DNA of 64,000 nucleotides from DASVVT01 sp036386415 (GTDB lineage: Bacteria > Acidobacteriota > Blastocatellia > Pyrinomonadales > Pyrinomonadaceae): assembly GCA_036386415.1 (NCBI GenBank), contig DASVVT010000068.1:1-64000 (forward strand), read 5' to 3'. Made by a program: the position numbers and the translations under genes. The notes beneath the pieces are model-generated. The model saw nothing but the letters and a program-made list of their open reading frames with translations. It did no database searches and was not told the origin of the DNA. Each line of letters begins with the position of its first letter. The stretch's first letter is position 1. Positions 27,555 through 35,608 of the stretch are shown piece by piece.

Positions 27555-27744
27555 TAATACCAGAGAGCAGAACAAAAGAAAGCGGGCGACCGATCCACTA
27601 ATCGGAATCTGTTTGAACAGTCCCGTAGGGACTTTTCAAACAACTTCTCAACACGAATCGACACGAAACAGACCCTCTATTTGTGCCGTTTCGTGTTGCT
27701 TAGTGGATCGTTCCCCGTCCTCTTTTGTTTACATCTTGGTATTA
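27555..27744. repeat. MITE-like element, copy 2, inverted relative to copy 1
   Basis: Bounded by TAATACCAGAG and CTTGGTATTA, with GGGCGACCGATCCAC and GTGGATCGTTCCCCGTCC as sub-terminal blocks. The core differs from copy 1 by an extra segment containing GTCCCGTAGGGAC. It lies between the fusion gene and the minus-strand gene at 27778. Confidence 0.8.
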
Positions 27745-27777
27745 CTTTACCTTCTGCGATTTCACTGTTTCCTTAAA

Positions 27778-28479
27778 TTAAGGAGTCACCTGACCTCTTT
27801 CGATGGTGCATTTTCCGCTTTCCAGATCGACATAACCCACGTTGAAGGAGATGCCTTCAACTTCTCGCTCGGTCTCCTTCTCCCGTTCCTTCTCCCTTTC
27901 ATCCTCATCTTCATGCGCGGCTACTGATCGCGCGGTCAGATAGAGCCCGGCTTTACCGGGAGCTTTCAGGGCGCGGTAGACGACCTGCGTATCGCGATGC
28001 TCTCCAATGCAGGATTGCAAAGCCGCGTCGGCCTGGCTGCGAGGGATCGTCTGTTTGATGTCGGATGCCGAAAAAAGCTCGTTCTTGATCGAATGGACAT
28101 CGACGCGCTCATCAGTTTGCGAGGTGTAGTATCCGACATCATCGACCAGCAGGGTCTCATATTCGTTGACGGTATATTTCCATTCCACACGTCTGTCGCC
28201 CGCTTCGTTGACGACCTTGACGAGCCGGAAATGCTCTTGGAAATAGGGCTCGGAAATACCAGCTTCGATGATCGCCTTTTTTGAATTGGCGGCCAGCGCC
28301 TGCTGCTCTTTGGAAAAAACCTGCTCAACGGCAGCGGCGGGTTGAGTGCCCGATTTTTTAGTTTGAGCCTGACAAGCCGTGGGAGAGGCCGACGGTGTTT
28401 GCGCGCGTGCCGCACTCACCCCCACTGCTCCTATCAGTAAGGCGATGGCGAAAAGCCTGGTCGGTTTTTCTCGTTTCAT
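27778..28479 (-). CDS. Small exported protein of unknown function
   Basis: A 233-residue protein starting MKREKPTRLF, with a signal peptide ending SAARAQ. The middle has no recognised domain. Residues 190-215 are a run of alternating Glu/Arg/Lys (EREKEREKETEREVEG), probably a charged helix. The open frame extends to 28704, into the hemY gene, but the signal peptide fixes the start near 28479. It follows hemY on the same strand after about 40 bases and may be read with the heme operon; a direct role in heme synthesis is not shown. Confidence 0.7.
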   Translation of the reverse strand: MKREKPTRLFAIALLIGAVGVSAARAQTPSASPTACQAQTKKSGTQPAAAVEQVFSKEQQALAANSKKAIIEAGISEPYFQEHFRLVKVVNEAGDRRVEWKYTVNEYETLLVDDVGYYTSQTDERVDVHSIKNELFSASDIKQTIPRSQADAALQSCIGEHRDTQVVYRALKAPGKAGLYLTARSVAAHEDEDEREKEREKETEREVEGISFNVGYVDLESGKCTIERGQVTP

Positions 28480-28520
28480 GGAGATATATAAGCAGATATT
28501 CATGGAAAACTGAAGAGGTG

Positions 28521-29996
28521 TCATTTTAAGGTCTTCAGCATGTCGGCGGCGGCTGTCTCGCCGCTGCGTATGCAATCGGGGATGCCCGCGCCGTCGTAAG
28601 CATTTCCCGCCAGGTGTAGGCCGCTGAGAGGAGCTATGCGTCTCTTGATGCGTGCCACCCTCTCCAGGTGGCCGAGATGGTATTGCGCCATCGAGCGAGG
28701 CCACTTTTCGACGACTGCGAAGATCGGCTGCGCTTTTATGCCGAGCAAAGCCCGCAGGTCGCAGAGCACGCGCGCCGTCATCGTCTCCTCGTCCAACTCG
28801 AACATCTCCGGTTGCAGAGCGCCGCCGACGAAAGCGCGCAAGAGTGCGTAGCCTTCCGGCGCGCGCCCCTTGAACTTGACGCTGCTGAAGGTGCAGGCCA
28901 GCGTTGCACGGCGTTCGATGATGGGCACGACGAAGCCGAAGCCGTCGAGCGGATGCTCAATGTCCTCGCGCTTCCAGGCGAGATTGATCGTCGCCGTGGA
29001 GGCGTAAGGAATCGCTTCGAGGTCTGCGGCAAGCTCTGCGTCCACATTTTTGAGCAGGAGCGCCGCTGTATAAGCGGGAAGCGCCAGGCAGACGGCGTCG
29101 GCACAGATAGCTTCATCGCCTCTAATGTGTATCCTCCATCGTCTCGCCTGATCGTCGAAAGAGAGCGCTTCGACACGTGTGTTCAAACGGACGGAGCCTG
29201 ACGGCAGCCGCGCATTGATTGCGTCCACAAGCATCTGCATCCCACCGTCGAAGGAGAGGAACAGGCTGTAGCGTGCGCCGCTCGTCCCGCGCGCAGCTTC
29301 CGCGCCCCCCTCCTGCCGTCGTCTTCTCATCATGCCCCAGATGAGGCTGCGATGGGCTTGCTCCATCTCCAGAAAGCGCGGCATCGTGGCGCGCAAAGAG
29401 AGACGTTCGGGATCAGCCGTGTAGATGCCGCCGACCATCGGCTGCGCCATGCGCTCCAACGCTTCTCGACCCAGCCTTCGTCTGACGAACTGCGCGAGGC
29501 TCTCTTCCAGTTGGCCGTTGGCGCTCTCTGCGCGTCGCGGCAGGAGCAGGTCAAGCGCCATGCGCGCCTTGCCCGTCCAACTGAAGATAGGGGTTGTGAC
29601 GAAAGGCCAGAGACGCGAAGGGGCGAGCAGATGAAAACCTTCCGGAACTGCTTGAAGTCTCCCGCCACGCACGATGAAGCTTCTGCGATGCGCATCATTG
29701 GTTTCGATCAGGCGTTCTGCGAGGCCGATGCGCGTGGCGAGCGCGACCGCCTCAGGCTTCTCCGAGATGAATGAATCGGGGCCGACCTCTAAGAGAAAAC
29801 GGTCGCGCCTCTGCGTGCGTATGACGCCGCCCGTGCGTTGGCTGCCTTCGAGCAGCAGGAGTTCCGGCGCACGCTTCAACCCTGTGCTTAGCTCGACGAC
29901 GCGATGCGCCGCCGCCAGACCGCTGATGCCGCCGCCGATAATGACTATACGCGGACGACGTTGCTGCTCCTGCTGCTGCGGCGTCTCTCTCATCAT
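28521..29996 (-). CDS. hemY: Protoporphyrinogen/coproporphyrinogen oxidase, HemY type
   Basis: Oxidises the porphyrinogen to porphyrin with FAD and oxygen. The 491-residue length is normal. The FAD motif IIGGGISGLAAAHR is at the N-terminus, GPDSFISEKPEA follows near 75, and the C-terminus LHLAGNAYDGAGIPDCIRSG is typical of the family. Whether it acts on copro- or protoporphyrinogen cannot be told from sequence by eye. The start overlaps the preceding SDR gene by four bases, placing it last in the hemE-hemH-SDR-hemY operon. Confidence 0.93.
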   Translation of the reverse strand: MMRETPQQQEQQRRPRIVIIGGGISGLAAAHRVVELSTGLKRAPELLLLEGSQRTGGVIRTQRRDRFLLEVGPDSFISEKPEAVALATRIGLAERLIETNDAHRRSFIVRGGRLQAVPEGFHLLAPSRLWPFVTTPIFSWTGKARMALDLLLPRRAESANGQLEESLAQFVRRRLGREALERMAQPMVGGIYTADPERLSLRATMPRFLEMEQAHRSLIWGMMRRRRQEGGAEAARGTSGARYSLFLSFDGGMQMLVDAINARLPSGSVRLNTRVEALSFDDQARRWRIHIRGDEAICADAVCLALPAYTAALLLKNVDAELAADLEAIPYASTATINLAWKREDIEHPLDGFGFVVPIIERRATLACTFSSVKFKGRAPEGYALLRAFVGGALQPEMFELDEETMTARVLCDLRALLGIKAQPIFAVVEKWPRSMAQYHLGHLERVARIKRRIAPLSGLHLAGNAYDGAGIPDCIRSGETAAADMLKTLK

Positions 29997-31060
29997 TTCG
30001 TTGAGGCTTCAACCCGTAGACCATCGCCCGGAAGCTCGTGCCACGCCCGTAGCAGTTCCCGCTCTCGCTCGGGCTTGAGACCGTTGCGCAACTCCACATC
30101 CCCTGGACGTGTGGAGTCCCAGTCGAGAGTGGCGCGAATGGTCTCTGTCAGAGGGCGGAAGATGAGGCCGGAAGCCTTTGCTTTACTGAAATCCACAGAG
30201 AAGAAGTTCGATAAATTATGCTCTTCGGGCAGCCACAGGGGTAGTTCCGACCAGCCTGCGACCTGCGCTTCTTTGAGAAATTGATCGCTGACCCAGACGA
30301 AGCGAGCATCGCTCCCGCTCGTCTGCCGACACTCTTCGAGCATCCGGCGCATAGTCAATCTGTAGTCTGGCCCCGTCGCGTTGAAGATTCCGGTCTGACG
30401 GTCTTCCGCCATACGCACGATCCATTCGGCCAGGTCGCTGGCGTCTATGATCTGCACGGGGCGATCAGGCTGACCCGGCGCGAGCACTTCGCCGCCACCT
30501 GCCACGCGGCGCACCCAGTAGGTGAAGCGGTCGCTGTAATCGTGCGTCCCAATAATCAGACCGGCGCGAATCGAGAGCGTTCGCCCCTGCATCTCTTCTT
30601 CTGCTGCGCGCTCGCACAGGGCTTTCAATCCTCCGTACATCTCTCCGTAGTTGACGGCGACGACAGGGTTGGTCGGCTTGATCCCTTCGGCTTCGCGCAC
30701 CTCATCATCGGTCAGGGTTTTGACGGGGGCGCTCTCGTCTACCCCTGGCGCGTCGAAGCTCGCATAGACGGACTGACTGGAGATAAACGTGTAATGCTCC
30801 ACCGCGTCGGCCAGCAATCGAGCGGATGCGCGCACAACCTTTGGCACAAAGCCGCAGGTATCAATCACGGCCTCCCAGCGCCGACCGCGCAACGCATCCA
30901 GGTCATGTGTGCGATCACCGCGAAGCTGTTCAACCTCTGGAAAGATGTCGGAGTCGTGCTGCCCACGGTTAAAGAGCGTGACTTCATGCCCGCGCGACAG
31001 TGCGGCCTCAACCAGATGGCGTCCCAGAAATACAGTGCCGCCGAGAATCAACAGCCTCAT
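29993..31060 (-). CDS. NAD-dependent epimerase/dehydratase-like extended SDR
   Basis: A 355-residue extended short-chain dehydrogenase. The nucleotide-binding motif is LILGGTVFLG at the N-terminus and YGGLK near residue 150 supplies the YxxxK catalytic pair, with SSQSVY before it. The ATG at 31060 follows AGAGGAG; a GTG/ATG at 31114 overlaps the hemH stop by four bases and would add 18 residues. It lies between hemH and hemY, so its product may act on a porphyrin intermediate or side chain, or be merely co-transcribed. No substrate can be assigned. Confidence 0.85.
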   Translation of the reverse strand: MRLLILGGTVFLGRHLVEAALSRGHEVTLFNRGQHDSDIFPEVEQLRGDRTHDLDALRGRRWEAVIDTCGFVPKVVRASARLLADAVEHYTFISSQSVYASFDAPGVDESAPVKTLTDDEVREAEGIKPTNPVVAVNYGEMYGGLKALCERAAEEEMQGRTLSIRAGLIIGTHDYSDRFTYWVRRVAGGGEVLAPGQPDRPVQIIDASDLAEWIVRMAEDRQTGIFNATGPDYRLTMRRMLEECRQTSGSDARFVWVSDQFLKEAQVAGWSELPLWLPEEHNLSNFFSVDFSKAKASGLIFRPLTETIRATLDWDSTRPGDVELRNGLKPERERELLRAWHELPGDGLRVEASTK

Positions 31061-31110
31061 TTTGATAAGCTCCTCTCGCGCCGCAAGATGAGACCTCGCT
31101 CGCCTGAGCT

Positions 31111-32166
31111 TCATTCGCCGGAGACGGCTTGCAGATTTGTTTCAGGAGCGACCACTCGGCCAGCCCCCTTGAGGCAACAGTCAACGGGGCAGACATCATG
31201 GCTCGCGCCTCGCGTGCCCAGAAAGCGGCGCACAGGGTTCGGCGTCATACGCTCCATGATCAATTCACGAATCATCCTGACAAATGCCGGGTGCGCTCCG
31301 ACAGTCGCAGCGCGGATCATTTTGAGACCGAGCTTTTCAGAGAGCGCGCGTGCTTCTGTGTCCAGATCGTAGAGCACCTCCATGTGATCCGAGACGAACC
31401 CGACGGGCACGATGACGACCCAACGCGTGCCCGCCTCTTTTAACTCTGCGAGGTGGTCGCAGATGTCCGGCTCAAGCCAGGGCTGTTGGGGCGGCCCGCT
31501 GCGGCTCTGGAACACCAGACGCCAGAGGCCATGAGAGACCCCTTCGGCAACCAGTCGGCAGGTTTCAAGAAGTTGTGCCTGGTAATCGCAGCTCATTGCC
31601 ATCGCGAGCGGAATGCTGTGAGCCGTAAAGGCTATCTGCGCGTGGGGGCGGTCGTCTTCCGGTATCTGGCTCAACGCGGCGCGGACATTCTCGACGAAGG
31701 GCTCTATGAAGCCCGGATGATTATAGAAAGCGCGCAGCTTTTCCACTCGCGGCGCACGCTCGCCAACCTCATCTCGCGCACGCTCTATGTCTTCGCGGTA
31801 CTGTCGGCAACCGGAATGAGAGCTGTAGGCGGAGGTGAAAAAGGCTAGCGCATTCCTGATGCCGTCATCAGCCATCCGCCTGAGCGTGTCCAGGAGCAGC
31901 GGATGCCAGTTGCGATTTCCCCAGTAGACGGGCAGGCGAGGGCCGTTCGCTGCCAGCTCTTTTTCGAGAGAAGCGATCAACGCTCTGTTCTGCTCGTTGA
32001 TGGGGCTACGGCCTCCGAACAACTCGTAATGGTGCGCGACCTCTCGCATCCGCGCGGGCGGGACGTTCTTGCCGCGCAGCACGTTTTCGAGGAAAGGCAT
32101 TACCTCGTCCATTCCCTCAGGCCCGCCGAAGGAGACGATCAAAAGCGCATCGTAAGATTGGCTCAT
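31111..32166 (-). CDS. hemH: Ferrochelatase
   Basis: Inserts Fe2+ into the porphyrin ring. Family motifs are ELFGGRSPIN, FTSAYSSHSGCRQY, TAHSIP (the metal-binding histidine), QSRSGPPQQPWLEPDI and GFVSDHMEVLYDLD. The start at 32166 (MSQSYDALL) gives the usual N-terminus; an ATG at 32184 would add six residues and leave a three-base gap to hemE. About 351 residues. It is the second gene of the heme operon. Confidence 0.95.
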   Translation of the reverse strand: MSQSYDALLIVSFGGPEGMDEVMPFLENVLRGKNVPPARMREVAHHYELFGGRSPINEQNRALIASLEKELAANGPRLPVYWGNRNWHPLLLDTLRRMADDGIRNALAFFTSAYSSHSGCRQYREDIERARDEVGERAPRVEKLRAFYNHPGFIEPFVENVRAALSQIPEDDRPHAQIAFTAHSIPLAMAMSCDYQAQLLETCRLVAEGVSHGLWRLVFQSRSGPPQQPWLEPDICDHLAELKEAGTRWVVIVPVGFVSDHMEVLYDLDTEARALSEKLGLKMIRAATVGAHPAFVRMIRELIMERMTPNPVRRFLGTRGASHDVCPVDCCLKGAGRVVAPETNLQAVSGE

Positions 32167-32187
32167 CTCAATCAAAACAGTCAAAGC

Positions 32188-33270
32188 TTATCGCCTGCTC
32201 ATTTCATGCACCATCTCGACCAGCGCGATCACATTTTCAACGGGAGTCTCTGGCAAGATACCGTGACCCAGATTAAAGATGTGACCGCTTCTGCCGCCTG
32301 CGCGATCAAGAATGCGCGCGGCTTGCGCACGCAGGACGCTCTCGTCTGCAAAGAGCGCGACCGGATCAAGGTTGCCCATGACGGCCACATCTTCTCCGAG
32401 CCTCTCCCACGCTTCGTCCAACGGGACGCGCCAGTCCAGGCCGATCACGTCGCCCCCTGCTTCACGCATCAGCTCAAGGAGCGCGGCAGTTCCGGTGCCG
32501 AAATGTATGACGGGCGTGCCGGGCGTGAGAGCCTCTATGACGCTACGCGTGTGCGGCAGTACGTACTCGCGATAATCGTCCACGCTCAGACAGCCGACCC
32601 AGGAGTCGAAGAGTTGGACGGCCTGCGCTCCGGCAGCCGTTTGCGCGTTGAGATAGCGTGCGATGGCGCGCGCAATCAGTGACATCAACGCATGCCACGC
32701 GCCGCCATCAGTGTACATCAGCCGCTTTGTGTGAACGTAGTTCTTCGATGCGCCGCCCTCGACGATGTACGAGGCGAGCGTGAAGGGCGCACCCGCGAAA
32801 CCTATGAGCGGGAGATTTGGGGCGAGAGCGCGGCGCGTCATGCGTATGGCTTCAAAGACGTACGAGAGCGCTTCGACGCTCTCCACTTCACGCAGGCGCT
32901 CAAGGTCTTGTGCCCCTCGGACGGGATTATGAATCAAAGGCCCTTCGCCTTTGGCGAACTCCAGGTCGAGTCCCATCGGCTCGATGATGAGCAGGATGTC
33001 TGCGAAGATGATCGCGGCATCGACCTTGAGGCGCTCGGCGGCGGTGACGGTCACTTCAGACGCCAGCTCAGGCCGTTTGCATAATTCCAGGAAGCCTGTG
33101 CGAGCGCGCACCTCGCGGTATTCGCGCATGTAGCGTCCGGCCTGTCGCATCAGCCAGATAGGCGTATAGGGGACAGGCTCACGCCGACAGGCGCGCATGA
33201 AAGGACTATCGTCGAGCGCATCCGTCGTGCCGCCCGGCTTCTCTTCAGTCAACTCATTTTCTCTCTTCAC
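32188..33270 (-). CDS. hemE: Uroporphyrinogen decarboxylase
   Basis: Removes four carboxyl groups from uroporphyrinogen III to give coproporphyrinogen III. The N-terminal signature is IWLMRQAGRYMREYRE, followed by FADILLI and GASKNYVHTKRLM. The 360-residue length is normal. First gene of a compact minus-strand operon: hemE, hemH, SDR, hemY, with overlaps or gaps of a few bases. The frame begins at 33270 with MKRENELTEEKPGG, an extension longer than most family members. Confidence 0.95.
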   Translation of the reverse strand: MKRENELTEEKPGGTTDALDDSPFMRACRREPVPYTPIWLMRQAGRYMREYREVRARTGFLELCKRPELASEVTVTAAERLKVDAAIIFADILLIIEPMGLDLEFAKGEGPLIHNPVRGAQDLERLREVESVEALSYVFEAIRMTRRALAPNLPLIGFAGAPFTLASYIVEGGASKNYVHTKRLMYTDGGAWHALMSLIARAIARYLNAQTAAGAQAVQLFDSWVGCLSVDDYREYVLPHTRSVIEALTPGTPVIHFGTGTAALLELMREAGGDVIGLDWRVPLDEAWERLGEDVAVMGNLDPVALFADESVLRAQAARILDRAGGRSGHIFNLGHGILPETPVENVIALVEMVHEMSRR

Positions 33271-33428
33271 TTGAAGACCTTCATCGAACTTGCGAGCGCG
33301 ATTTATCGTTCAACTCTTCGTGAGCCTGGCGAAGCGTCCAAGTTAATCACAGGTTACATAAGCAGACTACAACATGACGCAGCCTGAGCGGTAGCAGCCC
33401 CGATGCTCTAAAAATAGGGGCGCGAAAA

Positions 33429-33459
33429 TTTTTGCCACAAAACGAGCGCGGGCGGTGTT
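33429..33459 (+). promoter_or_regulatory. Predicted ECF-sigma promoter, HEAT-repeat gene
   Basis: TTTTTGCCAC (33429-33438), exactly 15 nt, then GGTGTT (33454-33459). The same two blocks with the same 15-nt spacing occur at 34982-35011 and 37737-37767, upstream of the sigma gene and the second DUF4097 gene. The preceding bases CGAAAA are also shared with the third site (GGAAAA). The transcript would carry a leader of about 140 bases containing a long hairpin. Confidence 0.75.
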
Positions 33460-33475
33460 CATATGATAGCTGTCC

Positions 33476-33589
33476 GTAGTCCGTGGTCAGTTGTTCGTTG
33501 TTCGCTTTGATTAAGCTGAGTATTTGATCTCCAAAGAGCAAGCCCGTACAGCACGAACAACTGACCACGGACTACTGACCACGGACTAC
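33476..33589. repeat. Inverted repeat GTAGTCCGTGGTCAG in the leader of the HEAT gene
   Basis: A perfect 23-bp inverted repeat: GTAGTCCGTGGTCAGTTG starts the left arm (33476-33498) and the complement occupies 33553-33575. A tandem 14-bp partial copy (TGACCACGGACTAC) follows. Part of the right arm also occurs at about 58-80. In the transcript from the promoter at 33429 it would form a stable stem before the start codon at 33608. Confidence 0.85.
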
Positions 33590-33607
33590 ACTTATGGAGT
33601 TTACTTT

Positions 33608-34723
33608 ATGAAGAGAGTGGCAATGATGGCTGCAACGGCGTCGCTCGTTTGCTGCTTCGGTGCGGCGCTCGTAGTAGTAGTAGTAGCAGCAGCAGCAGCC
33701 TTCGAGGTGAAGGGCGCGCATGGAGAAAAGCTGACCGGAGCGTCTGCGTCGCAGCAGCAGCAGACAGGCGAGATTCCTACAGATGTGAGGGAAAAGATGA
33801 ACGCACTGAATTCTACTGATCCTATCGAGCGAGCTTCCGCCGCATGCGCGCTCGGCGAAATGGGCGCGCGCGCCGTTCCGGCGATACCTTTTCTCATCAA
33901 GACGCTGGGTGATGATACGCCCGTCCTGCACGATACATGTGGGGAGAACGGCACATCGCGCAAGCTCAAGTTCAAAAACTCGGCCAAGACTTCACCGGGC
34001 GAGCGTGCGGCGCAAGCCCTGGCCGTCATCGGAAGACCTGCGGTCGAGCCGCTCATCGCCGTCCTCAAGGTTGAGGACTGGCGTGCGCGCGATAACGCGG
34101 CGTGGGCGCTTGGGATCATCAGCGACCCGCGCACGGTCTTGCCCCTGATCGCTTCGCTGGAGGATCAGGACTGGCGCGTCAGAAGGGAATCTGCCTGGGG
34201 GCTCGGATTGAAGAAGGATCAGCGCGGCATAGAGCCTTTGATCGTCGCTCTACTCGATAAGGAATGGGAAGTGCGGAAGCAGGCCGCCTGGGCGCTCGGG
34301 TTGCAGGGCGACGCTCGCGCGGTTGAGCCTTTGAACGCAGCCTTAAAGGATGGGCACTGGGAAGTGAGAGAGCAGGCGGCGTGGGCGCTTGGCTTGAAAG
34401 GGGACGACCGCGCAGTCGAGCCCTTGAGCATGGCCTTGACGGATAGGGAATGGCAGGTGCGTAAAGAGGCCGCCTGGGCGCTTGGACTCAAGGGCGACGA
34501 GCGTTCAGTTGAGCCTTTGCTGTCGGCTTTGAAGGACGGGCACTGGGAGGTGCGCGCGCAGGCGGCGTGGGCGCTCGGGCTCAAGGGCGACCGCCGCGCC
34601 GTCGAAGCCTTACAGGCGGCGCTCCGTGACACGGAAGAAGAGGTGCGCGATAAAGCCGCCTGGGCATTACAACTGATCGGCTTCAAAGGCCACAGCACGG
34701 AAGTGGACGTAGACGTGAACTGA
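33608..34723 (+). CDS. Exported HEAT-repeat (PBS-lyase-like) protein
   Basis: A 371-residue protein with a signal peptide of unusual composition: five valines then alanines, encoded by GTA and GCA runs (33671-33700). Mature residues 60-365 are eight or nine 31-residue HEAT repeats of the form EVRKQAAWALGLQGD; the last six are highly alike. HEAT repeats of this type bind proteins. The gene lies directly before the ECF sigma cluster and shares its promoter motif, so it is probably a regulon member. The open frame extends to 33524, but the signal peptide and GGAG site fix the start at 33608. Confidence 0.88.
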   Translation: MKRVAMMAATASLVCCFGAALVVVVVAAAAAFEVKGAHGEKLTGASASQQQQTGEIPTDVREKMNALNSTDPIERASAACALGEMGARAVPAIPFLIKTLGDDTPVLHDTCGENGTSRKLKFKNSAKTSPGERAAQALAVIGRPAVEPLIAVLKVEDWRARDNAAWALGIISDPRTVLPLIASLEDQDWRVRRESAWGLGLKKDQRGIEPLIVALLDKEWEVRKQAAWALGLQGDARAVEPLNAALKDGHWEVREQAAWALGLKGDDRAVEPLSMALTDREWQVRKEAAWALGLKGDERSVEPLLSALKDGHWEVRAQAAWALGLKGDRRAVEALQAALRDTEEEVRDKAAWALQLIGFKGHSTEVDVDVN

Positions 34724-34767
34724 TTTGAGGGCGGTTGCTCGCTTTTGATTGACCCGCGCAAGCATTT

Positions 34768-34903
34768 AACCGCAGATGAACACAGATACACGCAGATAAA
34801 AGAGAAGGGAAATGGGTTGAAAAGATAGGCAAACCCCCATTCCCCTTGCTTTTAGCCTTCTCATCTCTTTCCTATCTGCGTGTATCTATATTCATCTGCG
34901 GTT
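34768..34903. repeat. CCGCAGATGAACACAGATA-type palindrome
   Basis: Left arm AACCGCAGATGAACACAGAT and right arm ATTCATCTGCGGTT face each other across about 100 bases whose inner parts also pair (GGAAATGGGTTG with CCCCATTCCCC). It lies between the HEAT gene and the sigma gene promoter. Confidence 0.8.
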
Positions 34904-34981
34904 TCTTCCTGTATTCGTGCCAAATCCGGCGGAGTAAGCGATAATAGCGGGGTGTAGTTGGGGCATTGAGGGGCCGGAGAA

Positions 34982-35011
34982 TTTTGCCACGAATGGTGTG
35001 TGCGCGGTGTT
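34982..35011 (+). promoter_or_regulatory. Predicted ECF-sigma promoter, autoregulatory
   Basis: TTTTGCCAC (34982-34990), 15 nt, GGTGTT (35006-35011), 22 bases before the sigma gene start. It is identical in both blocks and spacing to the sites before the HEAT and second DUF4097 genes, indicating that the sigma factor controls its own operon. Confidence 0.78.
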
Positions 35012-35032
35012 AATGTTAAGAGAGCGGCGAAT

Positions 35033-35608
35033 ATGAGCGGACAAGCGAGAGCCTTGGCGGACTCCATGCCCAACCAGATCGAGACTGCGGCAGCGCCGCT
35101 CGGCTTCGACGAAGCCTTCACGCTGCATCATCGGGCTGTGTTCAGGACGGCACGCGCGCTCGTGCGTGATGTCGGGCTGGCCGAAGACGTGACGCAGGAG
35201 GTCTTTCTCAGGCTCTATCGCAACCTGGACTCGACACCGGGCGAAGAGCTGCTGCGCCCCTGGCTGCTGAGGGTCACAATGAACGTCGCGCTCAATACGA
35301 TACGCGGTAACAGCCGCGCCACGGCGCGCGAGGAAGAGTTCGCAAAAAGGGCTGAGGTTCAGGGTCACTGGACGGTAGAGCCAGAAGTTGAATACGAGCG
35401 TCGCGTCGAGATTGAAGAGGCGCGGCGCGCACTCGATAAGATCAAGGAGCCTATGCGAAGCTGTCTTCTACTCAAACAACAGGGGCTCTCCTACAGGGAG
35501 ATCGCGGAAACTCTGTCGATCAATGAAGGAAACGTCGGAAGCCTGATCGCGCGCGGACGCAAGGAGTTTGTCAGGGTCTACGGGAAGATCGGAGGTGTCA
35601 GCCAATGA
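35033..35608 (+). CDS. ECF (sigma-70 family) RNA polymerase sigma factor
   Basis: A 191-residue sigma factor. Region 2 has LAEDVTQEVFLRLYRN, and region 4 has the helix-turn-helix YREIAETLSINEGNVGSLIA. No N-terminal or C-terminal extension. The ATG at 35033 follows AGAGAGCGG; an earlier GTG at 35000 would place the start inside the promoter. Its stop overlaps the anti-sigma gene by four bases (ATGA), so sigma and anti-sigma are co-translated. The group is not assigned. The promoters it may recognise (TTTTGCCAC-N15-GGTGTT) are seen three times in the region. Confidence 0.93.
   Translation: MSGQARALADSMPNQIETAAAPLGFDEAFTLHHRAVFRTARALVRDVGLAEDVTQEVFLRLYRNLDSTPGEELLRPWLLRVTMNVALNTIRGNSRATAREEEFAKRAEVQGHWTVEPEVEYERRVEIEEARRALDKIKEPMRSCLLLKQQGLSYREIAETLSINEGNVGSLIARGRKEFVRVYGKIGGVSQ

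Noticed and set aside
28480..28704. N-terminal extension of the small exported protein beyond hemY's end
   Set aside because: Overlaps hemY coding sequence and would bury the signal peptide.
33476..33589. Considered as a CRISPR-like array
   Set aside because: Only a single inverted pair and one partial tandem copy; no regular spacers and no cas genes.
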